Shown here in pieces: positions 52,678 through 60,572 of a stretch of DNA of 64,000 bases. Source of the stretch: Azospirillum lipoferum. Its GTDB lineage: Bacteria > Pseudomonadota > Alphaproteobacteria > Azospirillales > Azospirillaceae. The stretch spans positions 248,001 through 312,000 of the forward strand of contig NZ_JALJXJ010000010.1 in NCBI RefSeq assembly GCF_024170005.1, given 5' to 3'. The position numbers and the translations under genes were made by a program. The notes beneath the pieces are model-generated. The model saw nothing but the letters and a program-made list of their open reading frames with translations, had not been told where the DNA came from and made no database searches. Numbering within the stretch: position 1 is the stretch's first letter; each line of letters starts with the position of its first letter.

Positions 52678-53555
52678 GCCGGGCCGCCTCCCAGGATCGC
52701 CGCCGGCCGGCGCAGCACGGGATCGAAGGGATTCAGCTGTCGGCTGATGGCCGCGGATTCGCGCTTCAGGATATCGACCACCACCGGCAGCCGTTCCTCG
52801 TTCAGACGCTCGCTGATCGTGCCGACGCTCAGCGCCGCCACAGCATGGCCGTCGCGGTCCAGCACCGGCACCGCGACGCCGGACATGCCCGGCAGCAGGC
52901 CGGTGGAGCGGCTGGCATAGCCGAGATCGCGCACCCGCGCGATCTCCGTGCGCAGATAGACCTCGTCGATGATGCCGACGCCCTGCATGCGCGGCAGGTT
53001 GAAGCGGATCACCTCCTCCCGCTCCTCCGCATGCAGGAAGGCCATGATGGCGAGGCTGCCCTGGCCGACGCCCAGCGTCACCCGGCCGCCGATGTCGCCG
53101 GTGAAGGAGCGGATGGGGAAGGGACCCTCGCTGCGGTCCAGGCACACCGCGTCGAAACCGCTGCGCACCAGCAGGAAGATGGTGTCGCGCAGGGTCGCCG
53201 ACAGGCGCAGCAGGATCGGCCGGCAGATGTCGCGCAGGTTGTTGGGGTTGCCGGCCTGGGCGGCCAGTCCGAAAAGGTCGATGCCCAGCCGGTAGCGCTT
53301 GGTCGCCTTGTCTGCCTCAGCCATCCCTTCCTCCACCAGGATTTTCAGCAGGCGGTGGACGGTCGGCGGGGTGAGGTCGAGCGCGCGGGCGATGTCTGTC
53401 AGCCTTGCGCCGGTTTCATTGGACGTTGCCAGCAGACGCAGGATCGCCAGCCCGCGCTGGAGGCTGGACTTGCCGCCCGCCTCGCCGCCCGCTTCATCCC
53501 CACCAGCGCCTTCATTGGCGCCCTTATTGGCCGTGCTGCGGAGGTCGGCACTCAT
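52674..53555 (-). CDS. IclR-family transcriptional regulator
   Basis: 293 residues: disordered Gly/Ala/Glu-rich N-terminus, winged helix at about 30-95 (SSLQRGLAILRLLA, LTDIARALDLTPPTVHRLLKIL) and an effector domain with LLPGMSGVAVPVLDRDGHAVAALSVG. Start MSADLRS at 53555. Divergent from the potA-like/dehydrogenase operon, hence its likely regulator; the 188-bp gap holds TTCCG-CATAT-CGGAA and TTCC-TAT-GGAA palindromes. Confidence 0.92.
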   Translation of the reverse strand: MSADLRSTANKGANEGAGGDEAGGEAGGKSSLQRGLAILRLLATSNETGARLTDIARALDLTPPTVHRLLKILVEEGMAEADKATKRYRLGIDLFGLAAQAGNPNNLRDICRPILLRLSATLRDTIFLLVRSGFDAVCLDRSEGPFPIRSFTGDIGGRVTLGVGQGSLAIMAFLHAEEREEVIRFNLPRMQGVGIIDEVYLRTEIARVRDLGYASRSTGLLPGMSGVAVPVLDRDGHAVAALSVGTISERLNEERLPVVVDILKRESAAISRQLNPFDPVLRRPAAILGGGPA

Positions 53556-53600
53556 ATTCGGTTCCGTTCTGAAAATCGGTGATGTTGGCTGCCCCATCTA

Positions 53601-53645
53601 TTCCGCATATCGGAAGCTTTTGCAAAATCTTTTCTTCCTATGGAA
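53601..53645. promoter_or_regulatory. Two TTCC/GGAA palindromes between IclR and the importer operon
   Basis: TTCCG-CATAT-CGGAA (53601-53615) and TTCC-TAT-GGAA (53635-53645), centres 32 bp apart, about three helical turns. The same pair of designs (N7 and N3 between TTCC and GGAA) occurs at 4471-4508 next to the other IclR gene. Likely IclR operators; inference from position and symmetry. Confidence 0.5.
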
Positions 53646-53743
53646 AAAGCGGATTGACGCGAACGGTCGGGGGACGGAACCATCGGGTTAACAGGTGGGG
53701 CCCGGAGACCGAGGCCAAGTGTCGCAAGAGGGAGAATTCCCCC

Positions 53744-54838
53744 GTGTCGTTCCTCGAATTGAAAAACATCACCAAGCGTTACGGCCCGCTGACCGCGGTC
53801 GGCGACGTCTCGCTGTCGGTGGAAAAGGGCGAGTTCGTCTCTCTGCTCGGCCCCTCGGGCTGCGGCAAGACCACGACTTTGCAGATGATCGCCGGTTTCG
53901 TCGAACCGTCGGCCGGCACCATCCGGCTGGACGGACGCGACATCACGCGGGCCAAGGCGAACAGCCGCGGGCTGGGCATCGTGTTCCAGAGCTACGCTCT
54001 GTTCCCGCACATGACCGTCTTCGACAATGTCAGCTTCGGCCTGGAGATGCAGCGCGTGCCCAAGGGCGAGCGCAAGCCGCGGGTGGAGGAGGCGCTGTCG
54101 CTGGTCCACCTCTCCCCCTACGCCAAGCGCTACCCGCGCGAACTGTCGGGCGGCCAGCGGCAGCGCGTGGCATTGGCCCGCGCCCTGGTCATCCGTCCGC
54201 CGGTCCTGCTGCTGGACGAACCGCTGTCGAACCTGGACGCCAAGCTGCGCGAGGCGATGCAGTTCGAGCTGCGCGAAATTCAGCGCAAGGTCGGCACCAC
54301 CACCGTGATGGTCACCCACGATCAGGCGGAAGCCTTCTCGATCAGCGACCGCGTCGTGGTGATGGAGGCCGGGCGCATCACCCAGATCGACCAGCCCTAC
54401 CGCATCTACGAGCATCCGGAGACGGAGTTCATCTCCCGCTTCGTCGGCAAGACCAACCTGCTGCCGGGCAAGGTCGCGACCGCGACCGGCGCCGGCGCCA
54501 CGGTGTCGCTGGCCGGCATCGCCGTGCCGGTGGAAAACGCCGGTCTGTCGGTGGGCGAGACGGTGACCCTGTGCATCCGGCCGGAGAAGCTGCACCTGAC
54601 CGCCCCGTCGAACGGGCTGCTGACCGGCCGCGTCGCCGACCGCTTCTTCCTGGGCAGCCAGTGGCTCTATCACATCGACGGGCCGCTCGGCACGATCATG
54701 GTGGTGACGCCGAACGACGGCTCGACCCCGGCGGAGCAGGGTGCCCCGGTCGGGTTGGAGTGGTCGCCGTCGGTGGTGCGCGTCCATCGAGGCGCCATGG
54801 CGGAAGCCCCGGATGTTGCCCTTGAGGTGACGGGATGA
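53744..54838 (+). CDS. Polyamine-type ABC transporter, ATPase
   Basis: 364-residue PotA-like ATPase with C-terminal TOBE domain. Walker A LGPSGCGKTTTL (near 36), Q-loop VFQSYALFPHMTVFDNV, signature LSGGQRQRVALARAL, Walker B LLLDEPLSNLDAKLRE and MVTHDQAEAF. The TOBE region includes LCIRPEKLHL. GTG start with GAGGGAGA about 8 bp upstream. First gene of a seven-gene operon: importer ATPase, two permeases, dehydrogenase subunits A, B, C and binding protein. Confidence 0.93.
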   Translation: MSFLELKNITKRYGPLTAVGDVSLSVEKGEFVSLLGPSGCGKTTTLQMIAGFVEPSAGTIRLDGRDITRAKANSRGLGIVFQSYALFPHMTVFDNVSFGLEMQRVPKGERKPRVEEALSLVHLSPYAKRYPRELSGGQRQRVALARALVIRPPVLLLDEPLSNLDAKLREAMQFELREIQRKVGTTTVMVTHDQAEAFSISDRVVVMEAGRITQIDQPYRIYEHPETEFISRFVGKTNLLPGKVATATGAGATVSLAGIAVPVENAGLSVGETVTLCIRPEKLHLTAPSNGLLTGRVADRFFLGSQWLYHIDGPLGTIMVVTPNDGSTPAEQGAPVGLEWSPSVVRVHRGAMAEAPDVALEVTG

Positions 54839-55740
54839 GCGCGTCCCTGCCCGATACCGCTCCGGCATCACCGGGTGAGGATACGCCGCAACGCCGGTTC
54901 CCCACCGCTCCGCTGTTCCTGTCGGCACCGGCTGCGCTGCTGTTCGCGGCCCTGGTGCTGACCCCGCTGTTCCTGACGGCGCTTCTGTCCTTCAACCAGT
55001 TCGAGTATGCGACCGGGCGCACCGGCGGCTTCACGCTGGAGCATTATCTGGCGGTGGTGACCGACGAGTATTACCTGGAAATCTTCCTGCGCACCTTCCG
55101 CATCTCGGCGCTGGCGACCGCCATCTGCGTGGTGATCGGGGTGCCGGAGGCCTACATCCTCAGCCGGATGACCAACCCCTGGCGGTCGATCTTCCTGCTG
55201 GTGATCCTGGCGCCGCTGCTGGTCTCCGTCGTCGTCCGCGCCTTCGGTTGGAGCATGCTGCTGGGGCCGGAAGGGCCGGTGAACGGGGCGCTGATCGCGC
55301 TCGGCATCGGCCGGATGAAGCTGCTCTACAGCGAAGGCACGGTGGTGGTGGCACTGGTCCACGTCATGCTGCCCTTCATGGTCATCCCGGTCTGGACCTC
55401 CTTGCAGAAGCTGGATCCGGCGGTGGAGCAGGCGGCGCTGTCCTTCGGTGCCTCGCGCGCCACGGCCATCGTCCGGGTGGTGGCACCACAGATCCTGCCC
55501 GGCATCCTGTCGGGAAGCCTGATCGTCTTCGGCCTCAGCGCCAGCGCCTTCGCCATTCCAGGATTGCTCGGCGGGCGGCGGCTGAAGATGGTCGCGACCG
55601 TCGTCTACGACCAGTATCTCAGTGACCTCAACTGGCCGATGGGGGCTGCGGTCGCGGTGATCCTGCTGGCCGCCAACCTGATCATCATGCTGACCTACCA
55701 CCGCATGGTGGAAGGCCACTACCGCCGCCGGCTGGGGTGA
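54835..55740 (+). CDS. Polyamine-type ABC transporter, permease (PotB-like)
   Basis: 301 residues, six helices after a polar N-terminus. LFAALVLTPLFLTALLSFNQFEY and VIGVPEAYILSRM, then EAA loop LDPAVEQAALSFGASRATAIVRVVAPQILPG, match PotB/PotH permeases. Start overlaps the ATPase stop by 4 bp (ATGA). Confidence 0.93.
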   Translation: MSASLPDTAPASPGEDTPQRRFPTAPLFLSAPAALLFAALVLTPLFLTALLSFNQFEYATGRTGGFTLEHYLAVVTDEYYLEIFLRTFRISALATAICVVIGVPEAYILSRMTNPWRSIFLLVILAPLLVSVVVRAFGWSMLLGPEGPVNGALIALGIGRMKLLYSEGTVVVALVHVMLPFMVIPVWTSLQKLDPAVEQAALSFGASRATAIVRVVAPQILPGILSGSLIVFGLSASAFAIPGLLGGRRLKMVATVVYDQYLSDLNWPMGAAVAVILLAANLIIMLTYHRMVEGHYRRRLG

Positions 55741-55747
55741 AGACGCC

Positions 55748-56542
55748 ATGACCCGCAACGGACCCGTCGCCCTGATCTTCCACACCCTCGTCGTCATCTT
55801 CATGCTGGCGCCGCTGGCGATCGTCTGCCTCGTCGCCTTTACGCCGGAAAACACGCTGTCGCTGCCGACGAAGGGCTTCTCCCTGCGCTGGTTCCAGGCG
55901 GTGTTCCACCACCCGGACTTCGTCCAGTCCTTCTGGAACAGCCTGTGGCTGGCGGTGCTGTCGGCGACGCTGGCGGTGGCGCTTGCGGTGCCGGCCTCCC
56001 TCGCCATCACGCGCTGGGAGTTTCCCGGCCGCGGCTTCCTCAACGCGCTGTTCCTGTCGCCGCTGATCATCCCGCATCTGGTGCTGGGCGTCGCCATGCT
56101 GCGGCTGTTCGCGGTGGTCGGCGCCACGGGCAGCTTCGGCTGGCTGGTGGCAGCGCATATGGTGATCGTCACCCCCTATGTGATGCGCCTGCTGATCGCC
56201 GCCATCTCCGGCTTCGACCGCAGCGTGGAGCAGGCGGCCTTCTCGCTCGGCGCCAGCGAGGCCACCGTGTTCCGCCGCGTCACCCTGCCGATGATCCTGC
56301 CCGGCGTCACCGGCGGCTGGCTGATCGCCTTCATCAACAGCTTCGACGAGCTGACCATGTCCATCTTCATCACCTCGCCGTCCACGGTAACGCTGCCGGT
56401 GCGGATGTACATGTACGCCACCGAATCCATCGACCCGATGATGGCGGCGGTGTCGGCTCTCATCATCGGCATCACCGCGGTCGCCGTGCTTCTGCTCGAC
56501 CGTGTCTATGGGTTGGACCGCATCCTGGTCGGCCAGCACTGA
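55748..56542 (+). CDS. Polyamine-type ABC transporter, permease (PotC-like)
   Basis: 264 residues, six helices. LAIVCLVAFTPENTLSLPTKGFSLRWFQAVF and EAA loop SVEQAAFSLGASEATVFRRVTLPMILPG match PotC/PotI. The late INSFDELTMSIFI segment is a PotC hallmark. Follows PotB after 7 bp. Confidence 0.93.
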   Translation: MTRNGPVALIFHTLVVIFMLAPLAIVCLVAFTPENTLSLPTKGFSLRWFQAVFHHPDFVQSFWNSLWLAVLSATLAVALAVPASLAITRWEFPGRGFLNALFLSPLIIPHLVLGVAMLRLFAVVGATGSFGWLVAAHMVIVTPYVMRLLIAAISGFDRSVEQAAFSLGASEATVFRRVTLPMILPGVTGGWLIAFINSFDELTMSIFITSPSTVTLPVRMYMYATESIDPMMAAVSALIIGITAVAVLLLDRVYGLDRILVGQH

Positions 56543-56582
56543 GCATACGCTCCGGCCGTCCTCTCTTCGGAGACCAGTCATC

Positions 56583-56873
56583 ATGGCTTTGTTGCAGCGT
56601 GTGGCCGAACAGGGCCGGCGCGTGGTCCGCTTCACCCTCGACGGGCGCCCGGTTGAGGCGCTGGAGGGCGATACCGTCATGACCGCCATGCTCACCAACG
56701 GGGAGCGGCTGCGCCGAACGGAGTTCGCCGACACCCCGCGCGCCGGCTTCTGCATGATGGGAGCCTGCCAGGATTGCTGGGTGCGGACGGAGGAGGGCGA
56801 GCGCCTGCGCGCCTGCGGCACCTTCATCGCCGACGGCATGCGTCTTGTGAGCGGCGGGGAGTGGACGTCGTGA
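56583..56873 (+). CDS. [2Fe-2S] subunit of a HcnA/opine-oxidase-type dehydrogenase
   Basis: 96 residues, Fer2_4 fold. FTLDGRPVEALEGDTVMTAMLTNG precedes the cluster ligands in CMMGACQDCWV (C-x4-C-x2-C) with a fourth Cys in RACGTF. Same size as HcnA (hydrogen cyanide synthase) and the small subunits of hydroxyproline/opine dehydrogenases. Stop overlaps subunit B start (GTGA). Function follows from the three-gene set. Confidence 0.88.
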   Translation: MALLQRVAEQGRRVVRFTLDGRPVEALEGDTVMTAMLTNGERLRRTEFADTPRAGFCMMGACQDCWVRTEEGERLRACGTFIADGMRLVSGGEWTS

Positions 56874-58282
56874 GCGAACTCCTGCCCCCCGTCATCGTCG
56901 GTGCCGGCCCGGCCGGCATCCGTGCCGCCGAACGGCTGGTCGCCGCCGGCCTGCGCCCGGTGGTGGTGGACGAGGCGGCGCGCTGGGGCGGCCAGATCTA
57001 CCGCCAGCCACCGGATGGCGGCTTCACCCGGCCGAAGACGGCACTGTATGGGTTCGAAGCCGGCAAGGCCGACGCGGTCCACCGCGCCATGGCGGCGATT
57101 CGTGACCGGGTGGACTACCGGCCGCGCACGCTGGTGTGGAACTGCGAAGCCGGGGCGCTCGACCTTCTGAGCGATGGGACGAGCGAGATACTGCCCTTCA
57201 GCCATCTGATCCTGGCGACCGGCGCCACCGACCGTGTGCTGCCCTTCCCTGGCTGGACGCTGCCCGGCGTCTTCACGCTCGGCGGCTCGCAGGTGGCGCT
57301 GAAGTTCCAGGGCTGTGCCGTCGGCCGGCGGGTGGCCTTTCTCGGCACCGGGCCGCTGCTCTATCTGGTGGCCTACCAGTATCTGAAGGCCGGGGTCGAG
57401 GTGGCGGGGGTGTTCGACACCACGCCCTTCGCCGCCCAGGCCCGCGCCACCACCGGCATGTTGCGCGACCCGGCGACTCTGGCGAAGGGGCTGCTGTTCG
57501 TCGGTTGGCTGCGCGCCCATGGCGTGCCGATCCACAACGGCGTACGCCCGGTGCGTGCCGAGGGAGCGGAGCGGGTCGAGGCGCTGGTCTGGCGCGATGC
57601 CCGCGGGCAGGAACGGCGCACGGGCTGCGACGCGGTTGCCTTCGGTCTGGGCTTGCGGTCGGAAACGCAGCTGGCGGATCTTGCTGGTTGCCGCTTCCGC
57701 TTCGACGAGGCCGATCGTGCCTGGCTGCCGGAGCGGGACGGGGCAGGGTGCAGCTCGGTTCCCGGCGTCTATCTGGCCGGCGACGGCAGCGGCATCGCCG
57801 GAGCCGATGCGGCGGAACTGGCGGGGGAGCGCGCGGCGCTGGCCCTGCTGGAGGATCTCGGTCGGCCGGTCGAGGCCGCGCGGGTGAAGGAACTGGACGG
57901 CCGGCTCGCCCGCATCGCCGCCTTCCGCCGCAGCCTGTCGGCAGCTTTCCCCTTCCCGGTGGACTGGGCCGCCGCGATTGCCGATGACACGATGATCTGC
58001 CGCTGCGAGGGTATCACCGCCGGCGCGGTGCGTGAGGTCGCCCGTAGCGGACAGGCCCGCGAGATGAACCGCGCCAAGGCATTGACCCGCGTCGGCATGG
58101 GCCGCTGCCAGGGCCGCATGTGCGGCGCCACCATGGCGGAGCTGCTGTCGCGGACGCTTGGCACCGGCCCGGACGGGGTGGGGCGCCTGAGGGCGCAGCC
58201 GCCGATCAAACCCCTCCCCATCGCGACAATTGTTCCTTCTCCCCGGGGGGGAGAGGGCACCGATGGACGGGAGGTCGCATGA
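56870..58282 (+). CDS. FAD/NAD-type dehydrogenase subunit (HcnB/opine oxidase A type)
   Basis: 470 residues. FAD-binding PVIVGAGPAGIRAAERLVAAGL at the N-terminus, second nucleotide motif RRVAFLGTGPLLYLVAYQYLK near 150, VYLAGDGSGIAGADAAELAG near 305, and a C-terminal Fer2_BFD domain with CRCEGITAGAV and GRCQGRMCG. The natural end is probably GRLRAQPPIKPLPI; the last roughly 18 residues are encoded by a REP-like repeat (58235-58257). Overlaps both neighbours, so the three subunits are translationally coupled. Confidence 0.9.
   Translation: MSELLPPVIVGAGPAGIRAAERLVAAGLRPVVVDEAARWGGQIYRQPPDGGFTRPKTALYGFEAGKADAVHRAMAAIRDRVDYRPRTLVWNCEAGALDLLSDGTSEILPFSHLILATGATDRVLPFPGWTLPGVFTLGGSQVALKFQGCAVGRRVAFLGTGPLLYLVAYQYLKAGVEVAGVFDTTPFAAQARATTGMLRDPATLAKGLLFVGWLRAHGVPIHNGVRPVRAEGAERVEALVWRDARGQERRTGCDAVAFGLGLRSETQLADLAGCRFRFDEADRAWLPERDGAGCSSVPGVYLAGDGSGIAGADAAELAGERAALALLEDLGRPVEAARVKELDGRLARIAAFRRSLSAAFPFPVDWAAAIADDTMICRCEGITAGAVREVARSGQAREMNRAKALTRVGMGRCQGRMCGATMAELLSRTLGTGPDGVGRLRAQPPIKPLPIATIVPSPRGGEGTDGREVA
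58235..58257. repeat. REP-like element inside the subunit B reading frame
   Basis: CCTTCTCCCC followed by GGGGGGGAGAGGG, the same design as 38900 and 39002. The frame stays open through it and yields VPSPRGGEG near the C-terminus. Confidence 0.65.
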
Positions 58283-59400
58283 TGCGGGAACGGATCGACT
58301 GCGACGTCGCCATCGTCGGCGGCGGGATCGTCGGTGGGTCGGCGGCGCTGTTCCTGCGGCAGGCCCGCCTGTCGGTGACACTGCTGGAGCGCGACTGGTG
58401 CGGCGCCAAGGCCAGCGGAGTCAATTTCGGCGGCGTGCGCCGGCAGGGCCGCCCGCTGGAGCAGCTGCCGCTGTCCCAGCGCGCCCACGCCATCTGGGGC
58501 CGTCTGCCGGACCTGCTGGGCACCGATGCCGAATACATCCGCTCCGGCCATCTGAAGCTGGCGCGCAGCGAGCCGGACCTTGCCTCCCTGATCGACTATC
58601 GCGAGCGCAGCCAGGGTTTCGGCCTCGGGCTGGAGATCGTCACGGGCGAGGCGTTCCGCCGCCGCTGGCCGGCGCTGGGCGACCGGGCGATCGGCGGCTC
58701 GCTCTGCCCGGAGGACGGCCACGCCAACCCGCGCCTCGTTTCCCCCGCCTTCGCCCGTGCTGCGGCCAAGCTGGGCGCCGTGGTGCGCGAACAGACGCCG
58801 GTCGACCGGGTGGAGAAGGACGGTGACCGTTTCGTCCTGCTGAGCGGCGATGCGCTGGAGGTCCGCGCCCGCTTCCTGCTGAACACTGCCGGTGCCTGGT
58901 CCTGGCGGGTGGCGGAAGCCTTCGGCGAGCCGGTGCCGCTGGAATCGCTCCATCCCAACATGGCGGTGACGGAGCCGCTGCCCCGCTTCCTCGACGTCAA
59001 TATCGGGGTCGAGGGCGGCGGCGTCTATGGCCGGCAGGTGCCGCGCGGCAACATGGTGGTCGGCGGCGGGCGCGGCTTCGCGCTGGATGCCGATCGTGCC
59101 CGGCCGCAACGCGACGCCGTGCTGACTCTGATGCGCGACGCGGCGGAGCTGTTCCCGCAGCTGCGCCACGCCCACGTCATCCGCTGCTGGACCGGGGTGG
59201 AGGGCTACACGCCCGACCGCAACCCGATCATCGGCCCCAGCCGCACCACGCCCGGCCTGTTCCACGCCTTCGGCTTCTCCGGCGCCGGATTCCAGATCGG
59301 CCCCGGCGTCGGCCAGACGCTGGCCGAACTGGTCACCGGCGGCGAGACGCCGATGCCGCTGGAGGCTTTCAGCATCGACCGCTTCCCGCCCACCGCCTAA
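58279..59400 (+). CDS. FAD-dependent oxidoreductase subunit (HcnC/DadA/opine oxidase B type)
   Basis: 373-residue DAO-fold flavoprotein. FAD-binding CDVAIVGGGIVGGSAALFL at the N-terminus, LLERDWCGAKASGVNFGG, CPEDGHANPRLVSPAF, and the C-terminal VEGYTPDRNPIIGPSR and AFGFSGAGFQIGPGVG. It would oxidise the C-N bond of an amino acid, amine or opine. Substrate unknown. ATGA overlap with subunit B; GGGAGG site provided by sequence beside the REP element. Confidence 0.9.
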   Translation: MMRERIDCDVAIVGGGIVGGSAALFLRQARLSVTLLERDWCGAKASGVNFGGVRRQGRPLEQLPLSQRAHAIWGRLPDLLGTDAEYIRSGHLKLARSEPDLASLIDYRERSQGFGLGLEIVTGEAFRRRWPALGDRAIGGSLCPEDGHANPRLVSPAFARAAAKLGAVVREQTPVDRVEKDGDRFVLLSGDALEVRARFLLNTAGAWSWRVAEAFGEPVPLESLHPNMAVTEPLPRFLDVNIGVEGGGVYGRQVPRGNMVVGGGRGFALDADRARPQRDAVLTLMRDAAELFPQLRHAHVIRCWTGVEGYTPDRNPIIGPSRTTPGLFHAFGFSGAGFQIGPGVGQTLAELVTGGETPMPLEAFSIDRFPPTA

Positions 59401-59444
59401 GACTTCATTCCAGATCTCACCCCTTGGCCCATTGGAGGACGTGC

Positions 59445-60506
59445 ATGCCCACCTTGCGTTCCCTGTCGCTCACCGGTCTCGCCACGGTTGCCATCGCGGC
59501 CGCCGCCGCCCTCTCCACCCCGGCTGCCGCCCAGACCAAGACGGTCTATATCGGCATGAATGGCGGCACGATGGAGAAGACCTACACCGAGAACGTCTTC
59601 CCCGCCTTCGAGAAGGCGACCGGCATCAAGGTGGTGGTTGTCCCCGGCACCTCGTCCGACATCCTGGCCAAGCTCCAGGCCCAGAAGGACAATCCGCAGA
59701 TGCACGTCGTCTTCCTCGACGACGGTCTGATGTACCGCGCCATCGGCATGGGCCTGTGCCAGAAGATGGACAGCTCGCCGGTGCTGAACGACGTCTATCA
59801 GTCGGCGCGCCTGAAGGGCGACATGGCGGTCGGCGTCAACATGGGCATGACCGGGTTGGCCTATAACAAGGCGATGTTCGACGAGAAGGGTTGGGCGCCG
59901 CCGACCAGCTGGATGGATCTGGCCGATCCCAAATACAAGGGCAAGATCGTCGTCCAGTCCGCCGCCAGCAGCTCCTTCGGCCTGCATGCCTTCCTGATGT
60001 ACAACCGCATCAAGGGCGGTACCGAGGCCAACGTCGATCCGGGCTTCACCACCTGGCGCAAGACCATCGGCCCGAACGTGCTGGAATACATCCCCAGCTC
60101 GGCCAAGATCGCCGAGATGGTGCAGACCAACGAGGCGGCCATCTTCCCGCTGACCCCGACCGCCGTCGGCAGCCTGAAGGCCAAGGGCATCCCGGTGGAA
60201 TATGCCCAGCCCAAGGAAGGCTCGGTCGTGCTGATGGTGGGCGAATGCGTCGTTGCCAAGAACCCGGACAACGAGGCCGCCCAGAAGCTCGCCGCCTACC
60301 TGCTCGGGCCGGAGGCGCAGCTCGCCGCCCTGAAATACGGTGCGCAGATTCCGTCCAACACCAAGGTCACCGCGCCGGCCGAGGTCGCCGACGACATGAA
60401 CAAGTTCCAGGGCTACATGAAGAACGCCGTCACGGTGGACTGGGACGTCATCAACGAGAAGCGCCCGGACTGGAACCAGCGCTGGAACAAGGAAATCGAA
60501 CGGTAA
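59445..60506 (+). CDS. Polyamine-type ABC transporter, periplasmic binding protein
   Basis: 353 residues, PotD/PotF-type (SBP_bac_8). Sec signal 1-30 (STPAAAQT). Features: TVYIGMNGGTMEKTYTENVFPAFEKATGIKV, DIAKL-like SDILAKLQAQKDNPQMHVVFLDDG, and PPTSWMDLADPKYKGKI. GGAGG precedes the ATG. Last gene of the operon, ending in a strong terminator. Typical polyamine-binding acidic residues cannot be confirmed by eye, so the ligand may be an amine or opine-like compound. Confidence 0.9.
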   Translation: MPTLRSLSLTGLATVAIAAAAALSTPAAAQTKTVYIGMNGGTMEKTYTENVFPAFEKATGIKVVVVPGTSSDILAKLQAQKDNPQMHVVFLDDGLMYRAIGMGLCQKMDSSPVLNDVYQSARLKGDMAVGVNMGMTGLAYNKAMFDEKGWAPPTSWMDLADPKYKGKIVVQSAASSSFGLHAFLMYNRIKGGTEANVDPGFTTWRKTIGPNVLEYIPSSAKIAEMVQTNEAAIFPLTPTAVGSLKAKGIPVEYAQPKEGSVVLMVGECVVAKNPDNEAAQKLAAYLLGPEAQLAALKYGAQIPSNTKVTAPAEVADDMNKFQGYMKNAVTVDWDVINEKRPDWNQRWNKEIER

Positions 60507-60517
60507 TCAGGGCATCG

Positions 60518-60547
60518 AAAAGGGGGCGGAAACGCCCCCTTTTCTTT
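60518..60547. terminator. Terminator of the importer/dehydrogenase operon, bidirectional
   Basis: AAAAGGGGGCG pairs perfectly with CGCCCCCTTTT around a GAAA tetraloop, followed by CTTTATC. A-rich left arm supplies Ts for the opposite strand, so it can also serve the DAHP synthase gene. Confidence 0.85.
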
Positions 60548-60572
60548 ATCGCCGAAACGCTGCGACGGATGC

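Noticed and set aside
55685..58381. 898-codon open frame on the minus strand across the permease and dehydrogenase genes
   Set aside because: It crosses several clearly coding genes and gives a low-complexity Arg/Gln/His-rich product; a typical artefact of high G+C.
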